43,501 nucleotides of DNA from Lobulomyces angularis (lineage: Eukaryota > Chytridiomycota > Chytridiomycetes > Lobulomycetales > Lobulomycetaceae): contig JADHYX010000034.1 of NCBI GenBank assembly GCA_027604685.1, positions 49,913 to 93,413 of the forward strand. The letters are read 5' to 3'. The notes beneath the pieces were generated by a model that was not told where the DNA came from, did not search any database, and saw nothing but the letters and a program-made list of their open reading frames with translations. Positions 1 through 10,064 of the stretch are shown piece by piece; positions within the stretch are counted from its first letter, which is position 1, and each line of letters opens with the position of its first letter. The position numbers and the translations under genes are program-made.

Positions 1-21
1 TTTTTTTTTTTTTTTTTTTTT
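1..21. repeat. Poly-T homopolymer at the window edge
   Basis: The window opens with 21 consecutive T. Similar A or T runs of 10-20 bases occur throughout introns and spacers, so this is probably ordinary low-complexity spacer sequence. It could also be where an assembly or contig was trimmed. Confidence 0.8.
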
Positions 22-115
22 ATTAAATTCACACCAAAAAAAAATATTTTTTTATAATTAAAATAGTTTTATTTACATAAGAAACCTGTTTAGAAATTTA
101 ATTAAATTCAAAAAA

Positions 116-933
116 ATGTCTAGTATATCATTAAAGAGATTAAATAAGGAATTAAGACAGATGCAAAGTAACCCTCCGCAAGGATTAGAATTGGAAATAG
201 CTGAAGATATTTCCTTGTATTAATTAACTAATTTGTATAATATATTCATATTTTTATTTCCTACTTTGTTTATAGGTGGAAAATTAAAGTGTTTGGAGCG
301 AAGTCAACCATATATGAGGGTGAAACATTTAAGCTTTTGGTAAAAATACAAAATTTTTTTTTTTTTTTTCTTTATTAAATGTTAATTCTTTAAATTGTTA
401 ATTTTTTTTTAGTTTAAATTTGATTCAAATTATCCATTAGAATCACCAGAAGTATGTGCACCTTATGAATTAATTTTAAAATATTATTTTTTTTTACGGT
501 AACTTTTATTTTTTTTATAAAAGGTGACATTTGTAGAAAATATTCCAATTCATCCACATGTAAAATTAAACTACATTAAAAATAAACCTTACAATATCGT
601 TTTAAATTATAGATTTACAGCAATGGGCATATATGCTTATCAATTCTATATGATCACTGGTCGCCTGCTTTAACTATTAGCTCAATTTGCCTATCTATTT
701 TAAGTATGCTGAGTAGCTGTCAAAAAAAAGTATTTTCTGACTTCTCGTTTATTTTTATTTTTTTTTTAATTGAAAATTTAGGAAAGACCTCCTGATAATA
801 ACATCTACATCATGACTGCTGGGAAATCTCCAAAAAAAACTGTTTGGGCATTTCATGGTAAAAATTTTTTTTTAATAAAATTCTTTAATTTTTTTATTTA
901 TTAAAAATTTTGACAATAGATGACACTGTATAA
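116..933 (+). CDS. UBE2W: E2 ubiquitin-conjugating enzyme, UBE2W/UBC16 type
   Basis: Seven short exons join in frame: 116-216, 276-339, 413-451, 524-559, 613-729, 782-857 and 920-933, giving 148 aa. The UBC fold is complete. It has the N-terminal helix ([11 protein letters not shown]), the YEGETF strand, [15 protein letters not shown] with catalytic Cys at about residue 88, the WSPAL motif, and a C-terminus ending HDDTV. The HPH form of the usual HPN motif and the HDDT tail are typical of UBE2W. In animals this E2 attaches ubiquitin to flexible protein N-termini rather than to lysines, working with RING E3s such as CHIP. Length matches the family (about 150 aa). The start is the first in-frame ATG before the helix. 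An AATAAA at 1007-1012 could be its poly(A) signal, but such words are common in this A/T-rich DNA. No single exon reaches 60 codons. Confidence 0.9.
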
Positions 934-1109
934 TTTTTGTTGATCAGTAGTTTTCTTTTTTTTTTTTTTGTAATTTGGCTTTGTTTATCATTATCATACT
1001 GAATTTAATAAAATTTAAAATGAGAATTTGGAAGAAAATGGAAGTTTAAAATATTAATGATTCTTCCTATTTTTTTTTTTTTTTTTTTAAAAAAAATTAA
1101 CTCAAAAAA

Positions 1110-1352
1110 ATGAAATTAATACACCTCTTATTTGTCTTGGCAACTCTACTATCTATTGCATCAGCTGCTCATCATCCTCACTTTACCAACAAAACTGATC
1201 TTCAAAATGTCACCGAAAACACAGTAAACAACAACACTAATGTTGCTTCCAACATTCCTCCTCCTCCATCCAGCGGTGCCTTTTCTCAACAAACTTCTGC
1301 CTCATTAGTTGTCGTTTCTACATTCTTATCAGCTATCTACTACTTCCTTTAA
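1110..1352 (+). CDS. Small secreted protein, probably GPI-anchored, unknown function
   Basis: This intronless gene encodes 80 aa. Residues 1-19 form a clear signal peptide: a Lys near the start, a Leu/Val-rich core, then SIASA before the cleavage region. The mature part is short and polar, with three N-glycosylation sequons (NKT, NVT, NNT) followed by a PPPPSSG stretch. The last roughly 17 residues are hydrophobic (VVVSTFLSAIYYFL) and end the protein without a charged tail. A signal peptide plus a C-terminal hydrophobic tail after small residues (SSGA) is the pattern of a GPI-anchored surface protein, so a mature peptide of only about 35-40 residues is expected. I recognise no domain. Codon use and base composition resemble real genes rather than the surrounding spacer. 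It could also be a tail-anchored secretory-pathway protein. Confidence 0.65.
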   Translation: MKLIHLLFVLATLLSIASAAHHPHFTNKTDLQNVTENTVNNNTNVASNIPPPPSSGAFSQQTSASLVVVSTFLSAIYYFL

Positions 1353-1614
1353 AGAAATGAAGTGGTTTTTTTTTAAGTTTGTTTATAACATAATTCTATT
1401 CTTTCAGTGTAGAAAATTTAAGTTAGCTAAAAGTCTTAATTTAAAAAATATAAAAATATAATTATTTCAATTTACTATTTTAAATATAAAAAAAATAAAA
1501 AAAAAAAAACATTCATAACTTTATATTAGTTTAATTTAATAAAAATTACTTGATATTCTGAAATTTTAAATATTATATTATTCTTAATTGTTAAAAGGGA
1601 AAAAAAAAATCTTC

Positions 1615-2184
1615 TTATTCAAGTTTTGCTAAAATTTCAGAGTCTCTAAATAGTAAATATTCTTCTGAACCAACTTTTACAGCACTACCTCCATATGGGG
1701 GAAGTAAAACTCTTTCACCATTTTTTAATGCGACAGGTTGAAGTTTACCATCCTATTTTAAAACATCAATTTATTATTTGAATTATTTACATTTTAATCT
1801 TACAACGAATGCTCCAGGACCAACTGCTACAACCAACCCTTCATTTAAAGTTTCCTGTGCTTTTTCTGGAATATAAATACCTGATGCAGTTCTCTATTTT
1901 TATTCAATAAATAATAAATAAAAAAAAACATTAATAAATAAATTAAAAAAAAAAAAACCAGAATTTTTCAAAAAATAATTGATTAAAAAAAATGATTAAA
2001 AGAAATAAGCATTAAAAGGAAAAAGTTACAAAAAAAAAAACCGTAAAAAAGTTATGAAATTAACTTACTTCAGCAGCCTTGACTCGTTGAATTAAAACGC
2101 GATCAAATAAAGGAATAATTTTTTTAAAAGCTGACTGTTCATAATAAAACAATTAAAAAACAAAAAAATATTTTCTTTTACCAT
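1615..2184 (-). CDS. HSP10: Mitochondrial co-chaperonin HSP10 (GroES family)
   Basis: Four exons on the minus strand give 98 aa: 2182-2184 (the ATG alone), 2069-2134, 1804-1893 and 1615-1752. The protein opens MSAFKKIIPLFDRVLIQRV, then AAERTASGIYIPEKAQE (the mobile loop that binds HSP60), VVAVGPGAF, NGERVLLPPYGG and EEYLLFRDSEILAKLE. All are hallmark GroES positions and the length is normal. HSP10 caps the HSP60 barrel in the mitochondrial matrix. The first intron (47 nt) begins directly after the start codon: reading on from ATG without splicing loses the frame, and the ATG at 2142 is out of frame. Its start codon lies 139 bp from that of HSP60 on the opposite strand, so the two genes very likely share a promoter. 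The third intron (1894-2068) is long and A/T-rich. Confidence 0.92.
2182..2184 (-). other. Start-codon-only coding exon of HSP10
   Basis: The ATG is followed at once by GTAAAAG, and the acceptor AACAG at 2135-2139 leads into the SAFKKII... frame. The first coding exon therefore carries only the methionine codon. Confidence 0.8.
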
Positions 2185-2323
2185 TTTTCTCTCTCTTGAA
2201 TGATAAAAAAATTTTTTTTTTTTTTAACTTTTTATATTGGAAATTAACTTTAAATAAAAAAAAGTTAAAAATTTTAATTTTAAAACTTTTAATAACTTCA
2301 GCAGTGATCGTAAATAAGAAGAG
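2185..2323. promoter_or_regulatory. Putative bidirectional HSP10-HSP60 promoter
   Basis: These 139 bp separate the divergent start codons of HSP10 and HSP60 and must hold both 5' leaders and the core promoters. The sequence is A/T-rich with a T-run near its left end. I saw no correctly spaced array of GAA/TTC heat-shock elements and no strong TATA box, so heat-shock control cannot be shown from the sequence. Human HSPD1/HSPE1 have the same head-to-head arrangement. Confidence 0.6.
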
Positions 2324-4490
2324 ATGTTATCAAAATCAAGTATCCTATCCAAATCCTCTAGATCATTAAGGTATTAATTACAAATATTTTTTTTTTTATG
2401 TTTTATTATAATGTATTTTGTAATTGAAATTAATTCATTATTATTACTAGATCTGTTAATTCCATTCGTTCATTCGGAAATCACAAAGTTATTTCCTTCG
2501 GTACTGAAGGTCGTCAAGGTAAAAAAAACCTAACTATAAAGTAACTTTTTTAATTATTTTATCCGAAAACTTTAATTAGCAATGGCCAGAGGTATTGAAG
2601 TTTTAGCCAATGCTGTCGCTGTTACGTTAGGTCCTAAAGGAAGAAACGTTATTATTGGTAACCCTTTTTTTTAAAAAAATTTTTTGATTTAATTATTTTT
2701 TTAACAAAAAATTAAGAGCAACCATATGGCGGACCAAAAATTACAAAAGATGGTGTTACAGTAGCAAAAGCTGTTGTTTTGGAAGATAAATTAGAAAATC
2801 TTGGTGCACGGTTAGTTCAAGATGTTGCAAATAAAACTAATGAAGCAGCTGGTGATGGTACTACTACTGCCACTGTCTTAACAAGAGCAATCTTCAGCGA
2901 AGGTTCAAAAAATGTTGCTGCAGGTGTCAATCCTATGGATTTACGAAGAGGTGTTCAATTAGCCGTTGATCACGTTGTTAAATTTTTAAAATCAAACTCA
3001 CAAAAAATTACTACTTCGGAAAAAATTGCACAGGTAGCAACAATTAGTGCAAATGGAGATAAACACGTTGGTGAATTAATTGCTAGAGCTATGGAGAAAG
3101 TTGGCAAAGAAGGTGTTATTACTGTTCAAGAAGGAAAAACTACTGAAGATGAATTAGAGGTTACAGAAGGTAAAATAAAAAAATTTCTGTTTTTTTTTTT
3201 ACATCATTTTTTTTTCTTTTTAAGGAATGAGATTTGACAGAGGATTTATTTCTCCATACTTTATTACTGAAACTCGTTCTCAAAAAGTTGAATTTGAAAA
3301 ACCGCTAATTTTATTAGCTGAAAAAAAAATTTCACATTTACAAGATATTCTCCCTGCTTTGGAACTAGCTGCTACCAGACGTAGACCACTTTTGGTTATT
3401 GCAGAAGACATTGAAGGCGAAGCTTTGGCTGCTTGTATTTTGAATAAATTAAGAGCCCAAGTTCAAATTTGTTGTGTGAAAGCTCCTGGATTTGGGGATA
3501 ACCGTAAAGCTATTCTTCATGATATGGCTATTTTAACTGGCGGTACAGTTTTCAGTGATGAAGTTGATGTTAAATTAGAAAAGGTAAATTTTTAAACTTT
3601 AAAACTTTTCCTTTTTTTTTTTTCCTAAGTAATTACTTTTTTTTTTTAGTTGCAATTCGAAGATCTTGGTTCAGCTGGACAAGCCACTGTTACTAAAGAT
3701 GATACCATTTTCCTAAACGGTGCTGGTTCAAAAGAACAAATACAACAAAGAAGTGAACAAATTCGAGAATTTATTTCTTCTACTACAAGTGACTATGAGA
3801 GAGAAAAATTGCAAGAAAGATTAGCTAAACTATCAGGTGGTGTAGCTGTAATTAGAGTTGGAGGAAATTCTGAAGTTGAAGTAGGAGAAAAGAAAGATAG
3901 ATTCGATGATGCACTAAATGCTACTCGTGCTGCTGTTGATGAAGGCATTGTTCCCGGTGGAGGTGTTGCTTTATTAAAAGCATCTACCACATTAGGTGAG
4001 GTAAAAGGAGCTAATTTCGATCAAAATTTGGGAGTAGACATTATTAGAAAAGCTATTTTGGCTCCATGTAAACTTATTGTTCAAAATTCAGGTGGTGAAG
4101 GCGCAGTTGTTGCTGGAAGATTAATGGAAGCATATGCTAATGATTCTAAAGAAAGTGGATTCAACTATGGTAAATATCATCTCTTAAATTCCTTTTTTTT
4201 TTTAAAAATTTGTTTAGGTTTTGATGCTCAAAACAATAAATATGTTGATATGATCAAAGCTGGAATTATCGATCCAGTGAAAGTTGTTAGAACAGCCTTA
4301 GTAGATGCCTCCAGTGTTGCAGGTTTACTCACAACAACTGAATGTATGATCGTAGATGCTCCTAAAGATCCTGCTGCTGCCGCACCTCCTATGGGAGGAA
4401 TGGGTAAAGACAAAAAAAAAAAATTTTAATTTTTATTAAACTGTATTTTTAATAGGAGGAATGGGCGGCATGGGCGGCATGGGCATGTAG
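2324..4490 (+). CDS. HSP60: Mitochondrial chaperonin HSP60 (GroEL family)
   Basis: Eight exons join to 581 aa: 2324-2370, 2451-2518, 2580-2657, 2717-3169, 3225-3583, 3650-4169, 4218-4403 and 4456-4490. The first roughly 25 residues are Ser/Arg/Leu-rich without acidic residues, a typical mitochondrial presequence. The mature chain carries group I chaperonin signatures: [10 protein letters not shown], the nucleotide-binding DGVTVAK and [29 protein letters not shown] in the apical domain, and [13 protein letters not shown]. The last exon supplies the Gly-Gly-Met tail ([11 protein letters not shown]) usual in mitochondrial HSP60. It refolds imported proteins in the matrix with HSP10, its divergent neighbour. 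If the last intron (52 nt, 4404-4455) were retained, the GGM tail would be replaced by a lysine-rich end (KDKKKKF) and a stop. Confidence 0.95.
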
Positions 4491-4775
4491 TTCACTTCAA
4501 GAATACTTAGAAATTAAATTAATATACGATTCTTTTTATTTTTTATTTTACTTTTTTATTATTAAATAGTATTTAATTATTAATTATTTTTTTTATTTAA
4601 AAAAAATAAATCTTTATATAGTATTAATCTAACTTTTTTTTTTTTTTTATTTACTTCTTTTCAAAATTTTGTTGAAGTAAATCACGTCCCAATCATCAAT
4701 CATCATCACACGAAAAAAAAATAAAAAAAATACTTAAAAATAAAATAAAATTTATATTTAAAAAATAAAAAAAAT

Positions 4776-7492
4776 ATGGATAGATTAAGTATAGAAGAAG
4801 CAACTGGAATTAACATTCCTTTTTTACCTGGAAACACATTTAAAGAGCAGGTAAAAACAAAAAGAAATAAAAACCATACCAACACTATTTTTTTTTATTC
4901 TTATTTTCCTTATTATTATTTTTACTATTATTTTTTTTTTATTATTATTTTATTCACTTTTCTTCTTAAATTTAATTTTTTTTTTTTTTTACTTCTTTTT
5001 CTTTATATCTTCATTTATTTTTTTTTACTATTTTTTTATTTTTAAATTTTATTAATTATTGATTCTATTAATTTAATTTTTTTTAAAAAAAATTTAAAAA
5101 AAAATTTATATATAATAATTATATATTTAGAGTTCGGATTATAGAAAACCACATTCATTGGGATACAAAAATGGATATCCCATCCAAAAATTACAATTAT
5201 TAGGGATTGGGCTGGAACCAATAGATATTAATACTCAACTATTAAACACTTCAGCTGACCAATTACTGCAAAGTTTAGGCTCTGACCCTAAATTGACGTA
5301 TGGTGATAAAAGGTTTCACGCGAAACCCATAACTCCTAGATTCGTTCCTGCTTTTGTTGCATTAGATAAAGTTGTAAGTGATTTGATAGAATAAAATTAT
5401 CATTTAAAAATAGACATACAAAACCAATTTCTTTATTAACTACATATTTTATATTTGATTTTATATAGGTTTTAAGATTTGATGCATATTTTAAAGAAAC
5501 AGTACACGAAAGTACGGAGCAATATCATTTACGTAAAGTTCGCATACTATATTTCTTGGAAGACGATTCAATTTCCGTAATAGAACCTCCAGTTGAAAAC
5601 AGCGGTATCCCACAACGGACTTTTATTAAGAGACAACGACTACCAAAAGAGGTCAGTGGGGATAATTTACCACAATCATACTACTCCATCAGAGATTTTA
5701 ACATTGGTATCAACGTTACTTTTTATACTAGAACTTTCAGAATTATTGGTTGTGATAAATTTACGGAGGTAAAAAAAAAATAAAAAATAAAAAAATAAAA
5801 TTTATTTTTTTATTTTACTTTATCTTCATTCTAGAATTATATGACTCAAACTGAAGGTATTGTATTAAATGAAAAAGAAAAGATGCCAAATGATCCTTAT
5901 ATCGATATCAGAAATCGTCCAAGAAGAGATTACAGTGTACCCTCTGTTTCCCCTGTTGTACATCACAATGACAAATTAAAGAAATTTTTAGATTTCGACA
6001 GACAGGTTTTGAGATTTTACTGTGTTTGGGATGACAGAAACAGTATGTTTGGTGAACTGAGAGAATTTGTAATAAGACTTTAAAAAAATGCAAATAAATA
6101 AAAAAATATTTTAGGTTTTACATTATTACCTGGTTGATGATTGTGTTGAAGTAAGAGAAATTGCTCAACCAAATAACGGAAGAGATCCATTCCCTATTTT
6201 GTTAAAAAGACAACAATTATCTAAAAATGAAAATGGTATATTTTTTTATTCATTTAAAATAATTTTTAATTTTTTTTTTTTTCTAAATAAAAAAAAAATA
6301 AGGTAACGAAAAATATATAAGTAAAGATTTAAGAATTGGTGCCGTTGTAAATGTTTTGGGTCGTCCATTTTTAATGTAAAAAAATATATAACCTTTTTTT
6401 TGTTTTTGAAGAGTCTTATTTACATAAAATAAAATTTTTGTAGAAGAGATTGTGATGATTACACAAGGAGATACTACTCAGATAATTTTAATTTAACTGA
6501 GTTAGAAATGGCACCAATTCAATTCGAAGGAGAAGATAATGTCGTTCACGGCTTAGCTCAGGAAACAGCACCATATAATGGTTATGGTACTATTGAAGAT
6601 AGTTTAGGTAGCTGCAAATACTTGGTTTTAAAACCACCAAAGAAAGATTTCATTAAAATGTTGGAAAATGAGCACAAAGTTCTAAGATTTGTTGCCAAAA
6701 TGGTAATTTCTATAAAAAAAGTCTTATTATTTAGGGTGATGATGATAATCGATTTTATTTTTTCTTTCCCTAATTAATATCTAGGAATCGAAACATAAGG
6801 AAGATAAAGATAGAAGATTTGTGATTAGTTATCGTCTAGCAGACGATATGATGACAATTTATGAACCTCCACAAAGGTAAAAAAAAAAAAAAAAAATATG
6901 AAGAGTTTCTTATATTTTTATATTTATATTCTTAATATAGAAACGCCGGAGTTCTCGGAGGAAAGTTTATGGAACGTACTAGAGTTCTAAAACCAGTATC
7001 TCATTCTACTTTAAGTTCAGTATCGGCATTAGGGTCAACTCAAACACCACTTTACTATAATGCTGATGATTTATACATTGGTGCAAGACTTGATATCTTT
7101 AGACATAAATTCGTGTTATTAGATGCAGATGAATACGTCTTTAATTATATGGAGGAAAGACCAGAGGAATTCAAATTTAGCGACAGAAATTTAGTAGTAA
7201 AAAATTTGAAGAATTTAGGAAAAGTTAATGGTAAGGGACAAGAAGTTTTAAAAAAATTAGAAAACCAAGATAAAACCAAGAGTGGATTGTTGGATAGATC
7301 TGCTTTTGTTAAAACTGTTAAAGAAGTATTTGAAAACCAGTTGAATGAGCATGTAAGTTTCACTGTTTAAATTTAATAAAAATAAAATCTCTCTTTTCTT
7401 CATCGTTTTAGGAAATCATCACAGTTTCAAGGGCATACGAAGATAAAAACCGTAGAGTAGAATATAAAAAATTAGTGACCTCATTTCTCTAA
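4776..7492 (+). CDS. EFHC1: EFHC1/Rib72-like axonemal protein, three DM10 domains
   Basis: Ten exons join in frame to 629 aa: 4776-4850, 5131-5373, 5469-5768, 5835-6068, 6115-6235, 6303-6375, 6444-6702, 6785-6876, 6941-7352 and 7412-7492. Three repeats with the DM10 pattern (VLRF... start, KRQ or RTRVLK core, then a 'DL.IG..' strand and a closing aromatic segment) lie at about residues 107-210, 261-375 and 425-540. The C-terminal 80 residues contain a degenerate EF-hand-like loop ([13 protein letters not shown]). Length and order match human EFHC1/EFHC2 and Chlamydomonas Rib72, microtubule inner proteins bound inside the A-tubule of doublets and needed for stable axonemes. The first intron (4851-5130) is 280 nt of T-rich low-complexity sequence. 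The next gene downstream is calmodulin, and two dynein genes follow, which supports a flagellar role. Confidence 0.9.
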
Positions 7493-8477
7493 GCAAGATT
7501 TAACATAACATAATTGTTTTTTTTTTTTTTTTTTATTTTTGTATATTCTTTCTTTTTTTCTCGATTTCAAGTATATTATTTTTTTTTAAGTAAATATTAA
7601 AAACGAAATCCATTTAATTTAATAACTATTATTAAAAAATTTTTAATTTTACATGAATTCAAGTTAGGAAGTGGTTATTTTACAAAAATATTTTTGTATT
7701 ATACTTAAAATTCTCTGGAAATTAAATAAAAGGATACAACCTAAAGTTTTTAGGAAAAGTCTCAATAAGAAAAACTTGGAGAACTAATTTAATAATTAAC
7801 AGATAAAAATTGGAACAGTGCTACTTCTGTGGAGTTTTAATTGTAAGACTAAGAAGAAGTTTCTAGATCAAAAACAAAAAAAAAAAAAGTCTGAGTTTTA
7901 AAATATGAGTAAGCGGAATTTTGATGAGGGAAATAAAGGAAAACTTGTTAAGGCAAACTTATATAATGAACATTAGGAAACTAGGATTTATTAATATCAT
8001 ACAACTTTTTGAAAGTTTGGAGAAAGTAAGAGGCACTTTTGGCTTGCAGTGAGTTTTTCAACAAGGTACTGTATTAACTAGGTCGAAATACAACAGTAAG
8101 TCTGTAGTAAATAGCATACTAAGTTCGCATCATAAAGTGTTCTAATTTTATACTGAAATGGCAAATTCTGTATTCAGAACTGAAGTTTTTGAAATATATT
8201 TTTTCCAATCATGAACATGAAAACCGCACCAGCGCTTGTGATCACAATCTCTGAGCCAGAAAGTGCCAAAATAACTGTTATCTACTAAACTTCAAAAAAA
8301 GTTCTACTACTTGCTAGAAAAGAAAAAAAAAACCGAATTGATCTAATTTTGAACTTTTTTTTTTTTCTTCATCGCAAAAACTATTTTAAAAATCAGCCAA
8401 ACTGAACCTCCATAAATAACCTGCCTTTTCTGTGCAACACAAAAAAAAAAATTAAAAAAATTTAAAAAAAATTAAAG
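7493..8477. other. Long spacer upstream of calmodulin, partly GC-elevated
   Basis: I can support no gene in these 985 bp. The first part (3' end of the EFHC1-like gene) and the last 150 bp are A/T homopolymer spacer. About 7,800-8,290 is different: G+C rises to roughly 30-45 percent per 60-base line, close to coding exons, while other spacers here are nearer 15-20 percent. No long open frame covers it in any of the six frames. It may hold calmodulin promoter elements, an untranslated leader, a non-coding RNA or decayed coding DNA. Confidence 0.5.
8236..8247. promoter_or_regulatory. 12-bp perfect palindrome upstream of calmodulin
   Basis: TTGTGATCACAA reads the same on both strands. It lies inside the most GC-rich part of the spacer, about 230 bp before the calmodulin start codon. 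A dimeric transcription factor site is possible, but no known factor is assigned. Confidence 0.3.
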
Positions 8478-9114
<637 letters not shown>

Positions 9115-10064
9115 ATTAATTGGTTGCTGTGATTTTACTCTTAACGTGGTCAAATTCATTTTTTTATTTTTAGTTACATTTTTTTTGTAGTTTAGAAAAA
9201 AATATATAATAATTTAAAAAAATATGGAGAAGATATCGTTACAAGATAAGGAAATTTTTAATATCTAAACAGGATTAATGTTTTTATAAAATTTTTATAC
9301 TTTTTATTGTGTTAAAAAAAAAAGATCTCTTAAATTAGTTGAAGCAATTTTACAATCAGCCTCATCAAAGTTGCAGATTGGACACCTATTTCTTTTTTAA
9401 TGATTAAAATTAACTTTAAGAAATTGAACCTAAATAACTTATTAAAATTAATATCCAAGTAATCTTTTTTTAAATTTCTAAAAGACAACCATTTACATTT
9501 TCTAAATTTTTAAAAGCTTCAGAAGAAAAAAAAATTAACTTTAAATACCATAAAATTGAATATGTAATGGTGCAAAAAATAGCAATATTTTATAACACAA
9601 ACTAATTTGCTCTTTTCATTTAACTTTCTTTAAAAATCAATTATGTTTTTTTCAAAAAACAAACTAAAATTGGAAAAAGTTATGGAACCTTCCATAAGTT
9701 TATAAGGAATTATTTTTTTTTTTTTAATTTTTTTTTTAATTTATTTTCTAAAATTAGAGTGAATTATTTAGTTAATTAATTTTAACTTACTCCATATTAA
9801 AAATAAAGTACAATTGGAATAATGTTTATTGGTTGAAAAATGAGACCTGTAATTTTTGAATGTATATTAATTTACAACAATATGTTTTTAATCAATGTAA
9901 CATTTGGAAATTGATACATTCAGTTTTTTTACCATATTGCATTTTTAATTCATAATGAAAAAAAAAAACAATTTTTATTCTATAGTAACATAATAAAAAA
10001 TTCTATTTGTAAATTTGGTAAAAAATCTAAAAATATACATGTTATGGTTTTTACAGTGTTGGTT
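9115..10064. other. Convergent spacer between calmodulin and DNAH1-like genes
   Basis: These 950 bp hold the 3' ends of two convergent genes. The sequence is A/T-rich with A and T runs and has no frame I can support. I see no RNA gene or structured repeat. Confidence 0.6.

Noticed and set aside
2069..2142. ATG at 2142 as HSP10 start
   Set aside because: It is out of frame with IIPLFDRVLIQ. The frame needs the upstream ATG (2184) joined by a 47-nt intron.
2324..4490. Bacterial origin or contamination suggested by GroEL/GroES-like genes
   Set aside because: Both genes carry several GT-AG introns, HSP60 has a mitochondrial presequence, and the genes are divergent rather than a groES-groEL operon.
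4851..5045. Phe/Tyr-rich C-terminal extension of the first EFHC1-like exon
   Set aside because: It is T-rich intron sequence after the donor GTAAAA at 4851. The family sequence resumes at 5131.
7921..7990. Possible C/D box snoRNA (TGATGA near 7921)
   Set aside because: No CTGA D box at a suitable distance downstream and no terminal stem; the nearby CTGA lies upstream of the C-box-like word.
8226..8266. GCAC...GTGC stem suggestive of a tRNA-like RNA
   Set aside because: Only four base pairs, no anticodon arm, and no TTCGA-type T-loop in place. No tRNA was found in the window.
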